64,000 nucleotides of DNA from contig CAJTSJ010000001.1 of NCBI GenBank assembly GCA_910578785.1, positions 1 through 64,000 on the forward strand, read 5' to 3'. The notes beneath the pieces were generated by a model that was not told the origin of the DNA, searched no databases, and worked only from the letters and a program-made list of their open reading frames with translations. The position numbers and the translations under genes are program-made. Shown here one piece after another: positions 8,068-17,007 of this stretch (positions are counted from its first letter, which is position 1; each line of letters begins with the position of its first letter). Source of the stretch: an uncultured Muribaculum sp. (GTDB lineage: Bacteria; Bacteroidota; Bacteroidia; Bacteroidales; Muribaculaceae).

Positions 8068-8176
8068 ATCTTAATGATTGCGATAAAAGGGAACTCCCGA
8101 TGCCAAAGTACCTCACCAAGAAACTTCTTTTGCTTAAAAATGCAAATTATCCTTATATCTTAATCCGTTATTCGGA

Positions 8177-8193
8177 TATATTTGTTAGATTTG
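8177..8193 (+). promoter_or_regulatory. Two overlapping -7 boxes before glgB
   Basis: TATATTTG (8177-8184) and TAGATTTG (8186-8193) both match TAnnTTTG, 51-67 nt upstream of the glgB ATG. No clear -33 TTTG sits at 19-21 nt from either. The earlier part of this interval (8068-8176) shows no gene. Confidence 0.45.
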
Positions 8194-8243
8194 TGAAATC
8201 AATGTTCAACAACCAAAATTCAGACATAAAATACCCGTAAACA

Positions 8244-10253
8244 ATGGCAAAATTATCCATTTTAAAAAACGACCCATGGCTTGAGCCTTATTCGGCCGCC
8301 ATCGAAGGACGTCATCTGGACGCCGTCAACAAAGAAAAAGAACTCACCGCACAAGACGGCTCCCTAAAGGCTTTTGCCAATGCATACAACTATTTCGGAC
8401 TCCACCGGACCGATAGCGGGTGGGTATTCCGCGAATGGGCGCCAAACGCCACAAGCATAACCCTAATAGGCGACTTCTCCAAATGGAAGGAGATGCGCAA
8501 ATATGCCCTGAAGCGCAAGGAAAACGGAGTCTGGGAAATCAAACTTCCGGAAAAGGCACTGCAGAACGGACAGCTTTACAAGATGATCGTCTGCTGGGAC
8601 GGCGGATGCGGCGAACGCATACCTGCTTATGCCAACCGTGTGGTGCAGGACGAGGAATCCAAGATATTTTCCGCCCAGGTATGGTGTCCGGAGAAGCCCT
8701 ACAAATGGAATGTAAAGAAATTCGTGCCCGACACAAAACCTCTGCTTATATACGAATGCCACATAGGCATGGCCCAGGAGAAAGAAGGCGTAGGCACATA
8801 CAATGAATTCAGAGAAAACGTGCTTCCGCGCGTAAAGGCCGACGGCTACAACGCCATCCAGATCATGGCCATCCAGGAGCACCCGTATTACGGTTCGTTC
8901 GGCTACCACGTGTCAAGCTTTTATGCGCCGTCAAGCCGCTTCGGCACTCCCGAAGAGCTGAAGGCACTTATCGACGCGGCCCACGAGGCGGGCATCGCTG
9001 TCATAATGGACATAGTCCACTCCCACGCCGTGAAAAATGAAGTTGAAGGTCTCGGACGCCTCGACGGAAGCTACGACCTGTACTTCTACGGCGACGGCCG
9101 ACGCGAACACTCCGCCTGGGATTCGCTGTGCTTCGACTACGGCAAGAACCAGGTGCTGCACTTCCTGCTCTCCAACTGCAAATACTGGCTTGAGGAATTC
9201 CGCTTCGACGGCTTCCGCTTCGACGGCGTAACCTCAATGCTGTATTACAACCACGGGCTCGGACAGGCGTTCAGCACTTACGCCGACTACTACGACGGAG
9301 GCCAGGACACCAACGCCATAACCTACCTGACCCTCGCCAACAAACTCATACACCAGGTCAATCCAAAGGCCATCACCATAGCCGAGGAGATGAGCGGCAT
9401 GCCGGGACTCGCCTACCCCATCAAGGGCGGAGGCATCGGATTCGACTACCGTATGGCCATGGGCATTCCCGACTACTGGATCAAGATGCTCAAGGAGAAA
9501 AAGGACGAAGACTGGCATCCGACCTCGATATTCTGGGAACTTACCAACCGCCGCGCCGACGAAAAGACCATAAGCTACGTCGAGAGCCACGACCAGGCTC
9601 TTGTCGGCGACAAGACCGTGATATTCCGTCTGATAGACGACCAGATGTACTGGCACATGATGAAGGGCGACGACAATGCCGCCGTGAACCGAGGCATAGC
9701 CATGCACAAGATGATACGTCTGGTGACTCTGGCCTCAATCAACGGAGGCTACCTCAACTTCATGGGCAATGAGTTCGGACACCCCGAATGGATCGACTTC
9801 CCCCGCGAAGGCAATGGCTGGAGCTACAAATATGCCCGCCGACAGTGGGACCTCGTCGACCGCGAAGAGCTGCGCTACTGCGAACTGAATGCATTTGACA
9901 ACGCCATGATCGAGCTTGTCAGCGACGTCTACGACTTCCAGGCTCTTCCCGTCGAAAAGCTTTGGGAGAAGGACGACGACCAGGTTCTGGCATTCAAACG
10001 CGGCGACTTGATATTCGTGTTCAACTGGGCCCCGATCAATTCCTACGAAGGCTACGGCTTACTCGCCCCGGAAGGCGAATATGAGGTTGTGCTGTCGAGC
10101 GACGACAAGCGCTTCGGCGGATTTGACAACATCGACGACTCGCAGCACCACTTCACCATGCCCGACCCGCTATATGCCGGCGAACACAAGGGCTGGCTCA
10201 AGCTCTATCTGCCGGCACGCACATGCCAGGTGCTCCGTGCCGTACACAAATAA
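8244..10253 (+). CDS. glgB: 1,4-alpha-glucan branching enzyme
   Basis: Introduces alpha-1,6 branches into glycogen, 669 aa, cytoplasmic. An N-terminal CBM48-like domain (REWAPNATSITLIGDFSKW) precedes the GH13 barrel. The catalytic residues are seen as Asp327 (RFDGVTSM, nucleophile), Glu381 or Glu382 (ITIAEEMSG, acid/base) and Asp450 (SYVESHDQ). A C-terminal beta domain ends with LPARTCQVLRA. Length suits the eukaryote-like short branching enzymes common in Bacteroidota. It is transcribed alone, with a strong terminator after it. Confidence 0.95.
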   Translation: MAKLSILKNDPWLEPYSAAIEGRHLDAVNKEKELTAQDGSLKAFANAYNYFGLHRTDSGWVFREWAPNATSITLIGDFSKWKEMRKYALKRKENGVWEIKLPEKALQNGQLYKMIVCWDGGCGERIPAYANRVVQDEESKIFSAQVWCPEKPYKWNVKKFVPDTKPLLIYECHIGMAQEKEGVGTYNEFRENVLPRVKADGYNAIQIMAIQEHPYYGSFGYHVSSFYAPSSRFGTPEELKALIDAAHEAGIAVIMDIVHSHAVKNEVEGLGRLDGSYDLYFYGDGRREHSAWDSLCFDYGKNQVLHFLLSNCKYWLEEFRFDGFRFDGVTSMLYYNHGLGQAFSTYADYYDGGQDTNAITYLTLANKLIHQVNPKAITIAEEMSGMPGLAYPIKGGGIGFDYRMAMGIPDYWIKMLKEKKDEDWHPTSIFWELTNRRADEKTISYVESHDQALVGDKTVIFRLIDDQMYWHMMKGDDNAAVNRGIAMHKMIRLVTLASINGGYLNFMGNEFGHPEWIDFPREGNGWSYKYARRQWDLVDREELRYCELNAFDNAMIELVSDVYDFQALPVEKLWEKDDDQVLAFKRGDLIFVFNWAPINSYEGYGLLAPEGEYEVVLSSDDKRFGGFDNIDDSQHHFTMPDPLYAGEHKGWLKLYLPARTCQVLRAVHK

Positions 10254-10278
10254 TCGGCATCCCCGATTCCAACGACAT

Positions 10279-10320
10279 AACCGGACAATGGTGACATCAA
10301 GCCCCATTGTCCGGTTTTTT
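10279..10320 (+). terminator. Terminator of glgB
   Basis: Perfect 13-bp stem AACCGGACAATGG (10279-10291) / CCATTGTCCGGTT (10304-10316) with six T's. Confidence 0.9.
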
Positions 10321-10439
10321 AACAGCATCGAAATAGGCCCGGGCCACGGTCATTACCCCTGCACAAACACGCCAAAACCATGATGGCCGTTTAAAAAGCC
10401 CTTAAAATATGGCCGTGACTGAAATTGAGATGGTTGGTA

Positions 10440-10471
10440 TTTCATTTATTCGTGGATATTCGTTAATTTTG
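10440..10471 (+). promoter_or_regulatory. Promoter of metG
   Basis: -7 box TAATTTTG (10464-10471), 20 nt after TTTC (10440-10443; 3 of 4 to the -33 box). The predicted start near 10478 leaves a 27-nt leader before the ATG at 10505, which excludes the upstream in-frame ATG at 10409. Confidence 0.6.
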
Positions 10472-10504
10472 CAACTTGAAAATAATAGTTATCAACACAA
10501 AATA

Positions 10505-12547
10505 ATGGAAAAAGAATTCAAACGCACTTTAATCACCACAGCGCTTCCCTATGCCAACGGCCCTGTCCACATCGGACACCTGGCCGGAGTATACGTACCT
10601 GCCGACATTTATGCCCGCTATATGCGCCTCCGCGGCGAAGACGTGGTCATGGTCGGAGGAAGCGACGAGCATGGAGTGCCCATCACCATTAAAGCCCGCA
10701 AGGAAGGCGTCACCCCACAGGATATCGTCGACCGCTACCACAATATCATCAAAGATTCATTCGAGGAACTCGGCATCTCATTTGATGTCTACTCACGCAC
10801 TACATCGTCAACCCACGCCGCCACCGCAAGCGAATTTTTCAAGCGTCTGTATGACAAGGGTGAGTTCATAGAGCAAAGCTCAATGCAACTTTACGACGAA
10901 GAGGCCGGACAGTTCCTGGCCGACCGATACGTTACCGGCAAGTGCCCCCACTGCGGCAACGAGCGCGCCTATGGCGACCAGTGCGAAGCCTGCGGCACGT
11001 CGCTGAGTCCGGAGGAGCTTATCGACCCGAAGAGCGCCATCACCGGAAGCACCCCGGTGCTCCGCGAGACCAAACACTGGTATCTGCCCCTCGACAAGTG
11101 GGAGCCGTCCCTGCGCGAATGGATTCTCGAAGGCCACAAAGAGTGGAAGACCAACGTCTACGGCCAGTGCAAGTCATGGCTCGACATGGGACTGAAGCCC
11201 CGCGCCGTGAGCCGCGACCTCGACTGGGGCATTCCCGTTCCGGTAGAAGGCGCGGAAGGCAAAGTGCTCTACGTATGGTTTGACGCGCCCATCGGCTACA
11301 TCTCCAACACCAAAGAGATTCTGCCCGACACCTGGGCAAAATACTGGAAAGACCCCGAAACCCGCATCATCAACTTCATCGGCAAGGACAACATCGTGTT
11401 CCACTGCATCGTGTTCCCCGCCATGCTGATGGCCTACGGCGACGGCTTCCAGCTTCCCGAAAATGTCCCCGCCAACGAATTCCTCAATCTCGAAGGCGAC
11501 AAGATTTCGACATCACGCAACTGGGCTGTATGGCTCCACGAATACCTCAAGGACTTCCCCGGCAAGCAGGACGTGCTGCGCTACGTACTGACAGCCAATG
11601 CTCCGGAAACGAAGGACAACGACTTCACATGGCGCGACTTCCAGGCCCGCAACAACAGCGAGCTTGTGGCCATCCTCGGCAACTTCGTAAACCGGGCTGT
11701 GGTACTGACCCACAAATATTTCCAGGGCAAAGTCCCCGGCGCCGACATACCGGCCGACATCGACAGAGAAGCGCTGGCCGAGCTCAAATCCATCAAGGAG
11801 CAACTCAGCCACAACCTCGACACATTCCACTTCCGCGATGCCCTTAAGGAGATGATGAACTATGCCCGCTTAGGCAACAAATACCTCCAGGACACCGAAC
11901 CTTGGAAAGTGGCCAAGACCGACATGGAGCGCACCGCAGCCATACTCAACACTGCCCTGCAGATATGCGCCAACATAGCCATTGCCGCTGAACCGTTCAT
12001 GCCGTTCATGAGCAAGAAGCTATGCCGCATGCTCGGTATGTTCGACATCAACTGGGACATGCTCGGACACTCCGACATATTGCCCTCAGGCCGCGAACTC
12101 CTGCAGCCCGAGCTCCTGTTCGAGAAAATAGAGGATGCCGCTATCGAGGCCCAGATAAAGCGTCTGGAAGACACCAAACAGCAGAATCTGATCGACAGCT
12201 GGACAGTGGCTCCGCAGGCTCCCGATGTCGACTTCGACACATTCATGAAGGCCGACCTGCGCGTAGGCACAGTGTTGGAATGCGAAAAAGTGCCCAAAGC
12301 CGACAAATTGCTCAAATTCCTCATCGACGACGGACTCGAAAAGAGAACCATCGTGTCAGGAATAGCCCATTACTACAATCCTGAAGACCTTGTAGGTAAA
12401 CAGGTATGCTTCATCGCCAACCTTCCTCCGCGTAAACTCCGCGGGATAGTATCGCAAGGCATGATTCTGTCGGCCGAACAGCCCGACGGAAGCCTCGTGG
12501 TAATCGGCCCGTCAGCGCCTGTAGTTCCGGGAGCACAAGTTAAGTAG
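10505..12547 (+). CDS. metG: Methionyl-tRNA synthetase
   Basis: Charges tRNA-Met, 680 aa. The class I HIGH motif is HIGH at residues 22-25. A zinc-knuckle insert reads [18 protein letters not shown]. The KMSKS-type loop is KISTS from Lys333. The C-terminal domain (about 570-680, [20 protein letters not shown]) is the EMAP-II-like tRNA-binding/dimerisation module. The start at 10505 is chosen because the -7 box at 10464-10471 lies upstream of it and the family begins with (M)[15 protein letters not shown]. ansA follows 29 nt later. Confidence 0.97.
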   Translation: MEKEFKRTLITTALPYANGPVHIGHLAGVYVPADIYARYMRLRGEDVVMVGGSDEHGVPITIKARKEGVTPQDIVDRYHNIIKDSFEELGISFDVYSRTTSSTHAATASEFFKRLYDKGEFIEQSSMQLYDEEAGQFLADRYVTGKCPHCGNERAYGDQCEACGTSLSPEELIDPKSAITGSTPVLRETKHWYLPLDKWEPSLREWILEGHKEWKTNVYGQCKSWLDMGLKPRAVSRDLDWGIPVPVEGAEGKVLYVWFDAPIGYISNTKEILPDTWAKYWKDPETRIINFIGKDNIVFHCIVFPAMLMAYGDGFQLPENVPANEFLNLEGDKISTSRNWAVWLHEYLKDFPGKQDVLRYVLTANAPETKDNDFTWRDFQARNNSELVAILGNFVNRAVVLTHKYFQGKVPGADIPADIDREALAELKSIKEQLSHNLDTFHFRDALKEMMNYARLGNKYLQDTEPWKVAKTDMERTAAILNTALQICANIAIAAEPFMPFMSKKLCRMLGMFDINWDMLGHSDILPSGRELLQPELLFEKIEDAAIEAQIKRLEDTKQQNLIDSWTVAPQAPDVDFDTFMKADLRVGTVLECEKVPKADKLLKFLIDDGLEKRTIVSGIAHYYNPEDLVGKQVCFIANLPPRKLRGIVSQGMILSAEQPDGSLVVIGPSAPVVPGAQVK

Positions 12548-12576
12548 CAGTTAACCACCACCAAATCAGCCTCTCC

Positions 12577-13650
12577 ATGAAGCACAAACGCAAGCCGAGA
12601 ATATTGATTATCTACACCGGGGGAACCATCGGCATGATTGAGAATTCCGAGACCAAAGCCTTGGAGCCATTCGATTTCACGCACCTGATAGATAATGTTC
12701 CCAAAATCAAGATGCTCGATTACGTCATCGAGAACATCCAGTTCGACCCGCCGTTGGACTCGTCAGACATGAATCCCGACTGCTGGGTACAGATGGCGCG
12801 CGCCATCGAAGACAACTACGACAACTTTGACGGATTCGTAGTCCTGCACGGCACCGACACCATGGCCTACACGGCTTCGGCATTGTCGTTCATGCTCGAA
12901 AACCTGAGCAAACCAGTCATCATCACCGGCTCGCAGCTCCCCATCGGGGAGGTGCGCACCGACGGTGAAGAAAACCTCATAACAGCCCTCCAGATAGCGG
13001 CCGCGACCGACACCAAGGGCGAACCGATGGTACAGGAAATAGCCATCCTCTTTGAGAACTACCTCTGGCGGGGCAACCGCTCGACCAAGATGAGCGCCGA
13101 CAACTTCAACGCATTCAAGAGCAACAACTACCCCTCCCTTGCAAAAATAGGTCTCGGCATACACTTCAACCAGGAAGCGCTTATGCGTCGCCACGACAAC
13201 AAAACGCTGAGCGTGCACTACCGCATGGACACCAACGTGATGTTTCTCGAACTGCATCCCGGAATCACGGAGAGCATATTCGAATACCTGCTCTCGACGC
13301 CAGGCATCAAAGGCATCGTGCTGCGCACGTTCGGCACCGGCAACGCTCCGACCTATCCGTGGTTCATCCGCGCGGTAAAGAATGCCGTAGACCGCGGCAT
13401 AGTCATAGTAAATGTGACTCAATGCGTCAACGGAGGCGTACATCCCAAACGCTACGTGAGCGGCGACCGCCTTGCCGCCGCGGGAACCATATCGGGCAAC
13501 GACATGACCTCCGAAGCGGCTATCACAAAGATGATGTATCTGTTCGGACTCGGCCTGAGTCCGGAAGAAGTGAGAGAGCGCATAGAGCAGTCGCTCTGCG
13601 GCGAATTAACCCTCAGTTCTCCGGCCGGTCAATATTCGCTCCGGGTATAA
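12577..13650 (+). CDS. ansA: Type I (cytoplasmic) L-asparaginase
   Basis: Hydrolyses asparagine to aspartate and ammonia, 357 aa. The first threonine motif YTGGTIGM is near residues 13-20 and the second, HGTDTMAYTA, near residue 90, followed by ITGSQLPIGEVRTDG. No signal peptide is present, consistent with the cytoplasmic type I enzyme. It lies 29 nt after metG on the same strand and may be co-transcribed. Confidence 0.94.
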   Translation: MKHKRKPRILIIYTGGTIGMIENSETKALEPFDFTHLIDNVPKIKMLDYVIENIQFDPPLDSSDMNPDCWVQMARAIEDNYDNFDGFVVLHGTDTMAYTASALSFMLENLSKPVIITGSQLPIGEVRTDGEENLITALQIAAATDTKGEPMVQEIAILFENYLWRGNRSTKMSADNFNAFKSNNYPSLAKIGLGIHFNQEALMRRHDNKTLSVHYRMDTNVMFLELHPGITESIFEYLLSTPGIKGIVLRTFGTGNAPTYPWFIRAVKNAVDRGIVIVNVTQCVNGGVHPKRYVSGDRLAAAGTISGNDMTSEAAITKMMYLFGLGLSPEEVRERIEQSLCGELTLSSPAGQYSLRV

Positions 13651-13838
13651 TATCAGGCTCTAATATTGTGGATTTGTGGATTTTATTATCAAAAAATCGG
13701 CCCAAGATAACTGCTAATTAAAAAAAAAGTGCGATATTTGCACTTGCAAAACGGGGAATGGTCTCCGAGAAAGCGTAAATTATTGTAAGCCAATTAATTT
13801 ATCAACATCATATTAACAAATAATAATAAAGAACTACA

Positions 13839-14111
13839 ATGACTAAAGCCGACATCGTAAACGAAATCGCTAAGACTACAGGCATTGAAAAAGCTACAGT
13901 TCTCGAAACTCTTGAAAAATTCATGGAGATTGTAAAGGACTCACTGGCCCACGACGAAAACGTCTACCTGCGTGGTTTCGGTAGCTTCATCGTTAAGACT
14001 CGTTCACAGAAGACTGCCCGCAACATTTCCAAAAATACAACCATAATCATTCCCGAGCACAAGATTCCGGCATTCAAGCCCGCCAAAGTGTTCATGGAAG
14101 AAGTTAAATAA
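13839..14111 (+). CDS. HU/IHF-family DNA-binding protein
   Basis: Nucleoid protein of 90 aa. The N-terminal helical dimerisation part (TKADIVNEIAKTTGIEKATV) is followed by the signature LRGFGSFIVKTRSQKTARN and the DNA-clasping arm, ending with IPAFKPAKVFME. It has about 190 nt of AT-rich upstream DNA and is followed by the tiny ribosomal peptide gene, a common Bacteroidota order. Confidence 0.95.
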   Translation: MTKADIVNEIAKTTGIEKATVLETLEKFMEIVKDSLAHDENVYLRGFGSFIVKTRSQKTARNISKNTTIIIPEHKIPAFKPAKVFMEEVK

Positions 14112-14197
14112 TCCGAGGCAGGCAATAGCTTCCTCCGGATACGGCACAACGACAATCGAAAACAACATTATTTATTAACCTATAAAAAAGCGTAAAA

Positions 14198-14287
14198 ATG
14201 CCAAGCGGAAAGAAAAGAAAAGGCCACAAGATGGCTACTCACAAGCGCAAAAAACGCCTCAGAAAGAATCGTCATAAGAAGAAGTAA
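14198..14287 (+). CDS. AURKAIP1/COX24-domain small basic ribosomal peptide
   Basis: 29 aa, extremely basic: MPSGKKRKGHKMATHKRKKR, then a RKNRHKKK tail. It matches the tiny, highly conserved Bacteroidota peptide annotated as AURKAIP1/COX24 domain, related to mitochondrial mS38 and thought to be a small-subunit ribosomal component. It lies 86 nt after the HU gene and just upstream of rng. Confidence 0.85.
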   Translation: MPSGKKRKGHKMATHKRKKRLRKNRHKKK

Positions 14288-14340
14288 TTTTGCTTCCGGA
14301 ATATTCTTCATCGAATGACCATTTTAAAATGTATACATAT

Positions 14341-14437
14341 GAGAACAAACGAATGACATCCGGAACGGAACTACGTCTACGTTTGTTCTCTGCGTATTTT
14401 TAGCCGGCGCGAATTTCTGCCGTCGAATCTCGCGCCG
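14341..14437 (+). promoter_or_regulatory. Two hairpins in front of rng: terminator-like stem and GC-rich stem
   Basis: Hairpin 1: GAGAACAAACG (14341-14351) / CGTTTGTTCTC (14380-14390), followed within 6 nt by five T's; it probably ends the small ribosomal-peptide transcript. Hairpin 2: CGGCGCGA (14405-14412) / TCGCGCCG (14430-14437), 29 nt before the rng ATG. The second stem would sit in the rng 5' UTR or around its ribosome-binding region. Confidence 0.6.
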
Positions 14438-14466
14438 CAAATCAAGTGGACGGCATCTAAGAACAA

Positions 14467-16089
14467 ATGAGAAGCGAACTCATAATCGACGTACAACCCG
14501 CCGAGGTCTCTATAGCCCTGACGGAAGATTCCAGGCTCGTATCGTTGCAGAAAGAGTCGAGGAATATATCCTACGCCGTGGGCGACATCTATCTGGCTAA
14601 GGTAAAGAAGCTTATGCCGGGTCTGAATGCCGCTTTCGTCGACGTAGGCTACGATAAGGACGCGTTTCTTCACTACTTAGATCTTGGCTCCCAATTTTCA
14701 TCCTACTACCAGTTCGTCAAGCAGGCTCTTGACGACAAAAAGCATCTTCCGTCAGTGTCGAAGATGAAACTCTTGCCCGACATCAATAAAAACGGATCTG
14801 TCGCCGACATCCTCGAAAAGGACATGCAGCTGATGGTACAGATAGCCAAGGAACCAATATCGTCAAAAGGGCCGAGGCTTACCACCGAAATTACTTTCAC
14901 AGGGCGCTTTCTGGTATTGATTCCGTTCTCCGACAAGATTTCCGTGTCGCAGAAAATCAAGACCACAGAAGAAAAACTGCGCCTGCGCCAACTCGTCGAG
15001 AGCATACGGCCAAAGAATTTCGGTGTAATCGTGCGTACATCAGCCGAAGGCAAACGCGTGGCCGAACTAAACCACGAGCTGAAGACACTCCTTAAATGTT
15101 GGGAAGACACCGTGGCCAATGCCCAGCGCGCCCCGCTCCCCTCTCTCATATTCGAAGAGGAAAGCCGCATTGTCAGCATGCTCCGTGACGTGTTCAGTCC
15201 ATCATTCGAAAGCATCTATGTCAACGATGCCGAAACATACAATCAGGTGTCTAAATATGTGAGCCTGATTGCACCCGACAGACAAGACATCGTAAAACTT
15301 TACACCAAAGACGAACCGATATTTGACCACTTTAATATCACAAAGCAGATCAAGTCGTCGTTTGGAAAGACTGTGTCCTTCAAGTCGGGAGCATACATCA
15401 TCATCGAACACACCGAAGCGCTGCACGTGATCGACGTCAACTCAGGAAACCGCTCCAAGGCTACGAACGACCAGGAGAGCAACGCCCTCGAAGTCAATCT
15501 GCGCGCCGCCGACGAGATAGCTCGCCAGCTGAGGCTTCGCGACATGGGCGGCATCATCGTAATCGACTTCATCGATATGAACAAAGCCGAACACAGGCAG
15601 GCCCTCTATGACCACATGCGCGAAGTGATGTCAAACGACCGTGCAAGGCACAACATCCTGCCGTTGAGTAAATTCGGCCTCATGCAGATCACCCGTCAGC
15701 GTGTACGCCCGGCACTTGACGTAGTGACCACCGAACAATGTCCTTCATGTTTCGGAAAAGGCGAAGTACAACCCTCGCTATTGTTTACCGACGTGCTTAA
15801 AGAGAAGCTTGACTATCTCATCAACGACCTTAAAGTCAAGAAATTCGTAATGTACGTGCATCCCTACGTCGATGCGTTCATTAAGAAAGGCATGGTGTCG
15901 ATGTACCGACGCTGGAAACTGGAGCTCGGCGGCGGATTCAAGATTGTACCCGACCAGTCGCTGGCATATCTGCAATACCGTGTAGTCGACCAAGACAAGA
16001 ATGTAATCGAGTTAGCCGACGAAAAAGACCTTGAGTCATCGTCGACCAAATCAAAAAACAAAGCCAAAGATCGAAATAAGGAAGAATAA
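14467..16089 (+). CDS. rng: Ribonuclease E/G family endoribonuclease
   Basis: Single-strand-specific endoribonuclease for rRNA and mRNA processing, 540 aa. It has an N-terminal S1-like domain (YAVGDIYLAKVKKLMPGLNA), a 5'-sensor/RNase H-like core and the DNase I-like catalytic part with HVIDVNSGNR and GGIIVIDFIDM (acidic Mg ligands). The zinc-link is CPSCFGKG. A lysine-rich C-terminal tail replaces the long scaffold of RNase E, so it is of the RNase G type. A bidirectional terminator follows. Confidence 0.93.
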   Translation: MRSELIIDVQPAEVSIALTEDSRLVSLQKESRNISYAVGDIYLAKVKKLMPGLNAAFVDVGYDKDAFLHYLDLGSQFSSYYQFVKQALDDKKHLPSVSKMKLLPDINKNGSVADILEKDMQLMVQIAKEPISSKGPRLTTEITFTGRFLVLIPFSDKISVSQKIKTTEEKLRLRQLVESIRPKNFGVIVRTSAEGKRVAELNHELKTLLKCWEDTVANAQRAPLPSLIFEEESRIVSMLRDVFSPSFESIYVNDAETYNQVSKYVSLIAPDRQDIVKLYTKDEPIFDHFNITKQIKSSFGKTVSFKSGAYIIIEHTEALHVIDVNSGNRSKATNDQESNALEVNLRAADEIARQLRLRDMGGIIVIDFIDMNKAEHRQALYDHMREVMSNDRARHNILPLSKFGLMQITRQRVRPALDVVTTEQCPSCFGKGEVQPSLLFTDVLKEKLDYLINDLKVKKFVMYVHPYVDAFIKKGMVSMYRRWKLELGGGFKIVPDQSLAYLQYRVVDQDKNVIELADEKDLESSSTKSKNKAKDRNKEE

Positions 16090-16132
16090 CAACACGCGCC
16101 CAAGCGCACAGATTCCACCCTTACAACAAACG

Positions 16133-16165
16133 AAATCCCTCGGAGAAGATTCTGCCGAGGGATTT
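16133..16165. terminator. Bidirectional terminator between rng and the TPR gene
   Basis: Stem AAATCCCTCGG (16133-16143) / CCGAGGGATTT (16155-16165), with T's on the plus side and T's on the minus side as well. It separates the converging rng and TPR transcripts. Confidence 0.85.
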
Positions 16166-16181
16166 TTCCGTTTGACACCCG

Positions 16182-16997
16182 TCACTTGCCCGCAGCCCTG
16201 AGTTCAAGCGACCTATTCATGTCGGCACGTGCATCTTCGGTCATAAATCTCTTCTTGTTGAGATGGGCCCTGTAGAAATAAAGCTCTGAATTTTCAGGGT
16301 CAAGCTCAAGACCCGACGATATGTCGTAAGACGCCTCGTTAAGCCTGTCGAGCATCAGATAACACACAGCCCTTGCGCAATACAACGAAGCCGACGGATC
16401 CGATGCTATCAATGCCGTATAGTGCGGAACGGCAAGCTGCCAGTCCTTCATTGCTGTATAATACGACCCATAAGCCAGATGCATGTCGTAACTGTCGGGA
16501 GCTACCTCTTCGAGCTTACGGCAATCGGCAAGTGCATCTTCAAACCTCCCCAGCCTCAATCCGAGAAGCGAATGAATGTAAAGCGCATCCACACGGGTCG
16601 AATCAATTGAAAGAATCTTATCATAGTCGGCATATGCCTCCTCATCCTTCCCCATGGCCACCAGCACCTCCGCGCGGTTAGTCAGCACCTTGGCCGAGCG
16701 CGGAGCCATACGGTGGGCCTCGTTCAATGAATTCAGGGCCAGGCTGTCGCGTCCGAGATTATACTGCACCAGACCAAGATTTGACAGAACCATGACTCTT
16801 GTCGGATTAGTCGGGTCAGACATTATCGCACTCAACAGACACCTCTCGGCTTCCTCCCAGTCACCGGACGCTATGGCCTCGTCGGCCTTTCCCATATATT
16901 CGAAATAATCGTCATCCTTAGGGCTCTCTTCTTTATCGGCCCATGCGGGCAGGGCCACAAACAGCGACAGCATCGCCATGTATATTAATCTCTTCAT
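16182..16997 (-). CDS. Exported tetratricopeptide-repeat protein
   Basis: 271 aa from the ATG at 16997, where a signal peptide starts (KRLIYMAMLSLFVALPAWA, cleavage after AWA). The remainder is a row of TPR helices (about 35-265), for example DEAIASGDWEEAERCLLSAI and ALNSLNEAHRMAPRSAKVL. It probably acts as a periplasmic protein-interaction scaffold with no enzyme motif. It lies 10 nt after the DUF6057 membrane gene and is likely co-transcribed with it. An upstream in-frame ATG at 17072 would lie inside that gene and lose the signal peptide. Confidence 0.8.
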   Translation of the reverse strand: MKRLIYMAMLSLFVALPAWADKEESPKDDDYFEYMGKADEAIASGDWEEAERCLLSAIMSDPTNPTRVMVLSNLGLVQYNLGRDSLALNSLNEAHRMAPRSAKVLTNRAEVLVAMGKDEEAYADYDKILSIDSTRVDALYIHSLLGLRLGRFEDALADCRKLEEVAPDSYDMHLAYGSYYTAMKDWQLAVPHYTALIASDPSASLYCARAVCYLMLDRLNEASYDISSGLELDPENSELYFYRAHLNKKRFMTEDARADMNRSLELRAAGK

Positions 16998-17007
16998 GTC
17001 AATATAT

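Noticed and set aside
8016..8110. Minus strand of the solitary half-repeat as the tracrRNA anti-repeat
   Set aside because: It would pair perfectly with the crRNA, but no nexus or terminator hairpin follows on that strand, whereas 837-915 has all parts and a promoter.
10409..10504. Upstream in-frame ATG of metG
   Set aside because: The predicted promoter (10440-10471) lies downstream of it, and the extension is not part of the synthetase family.
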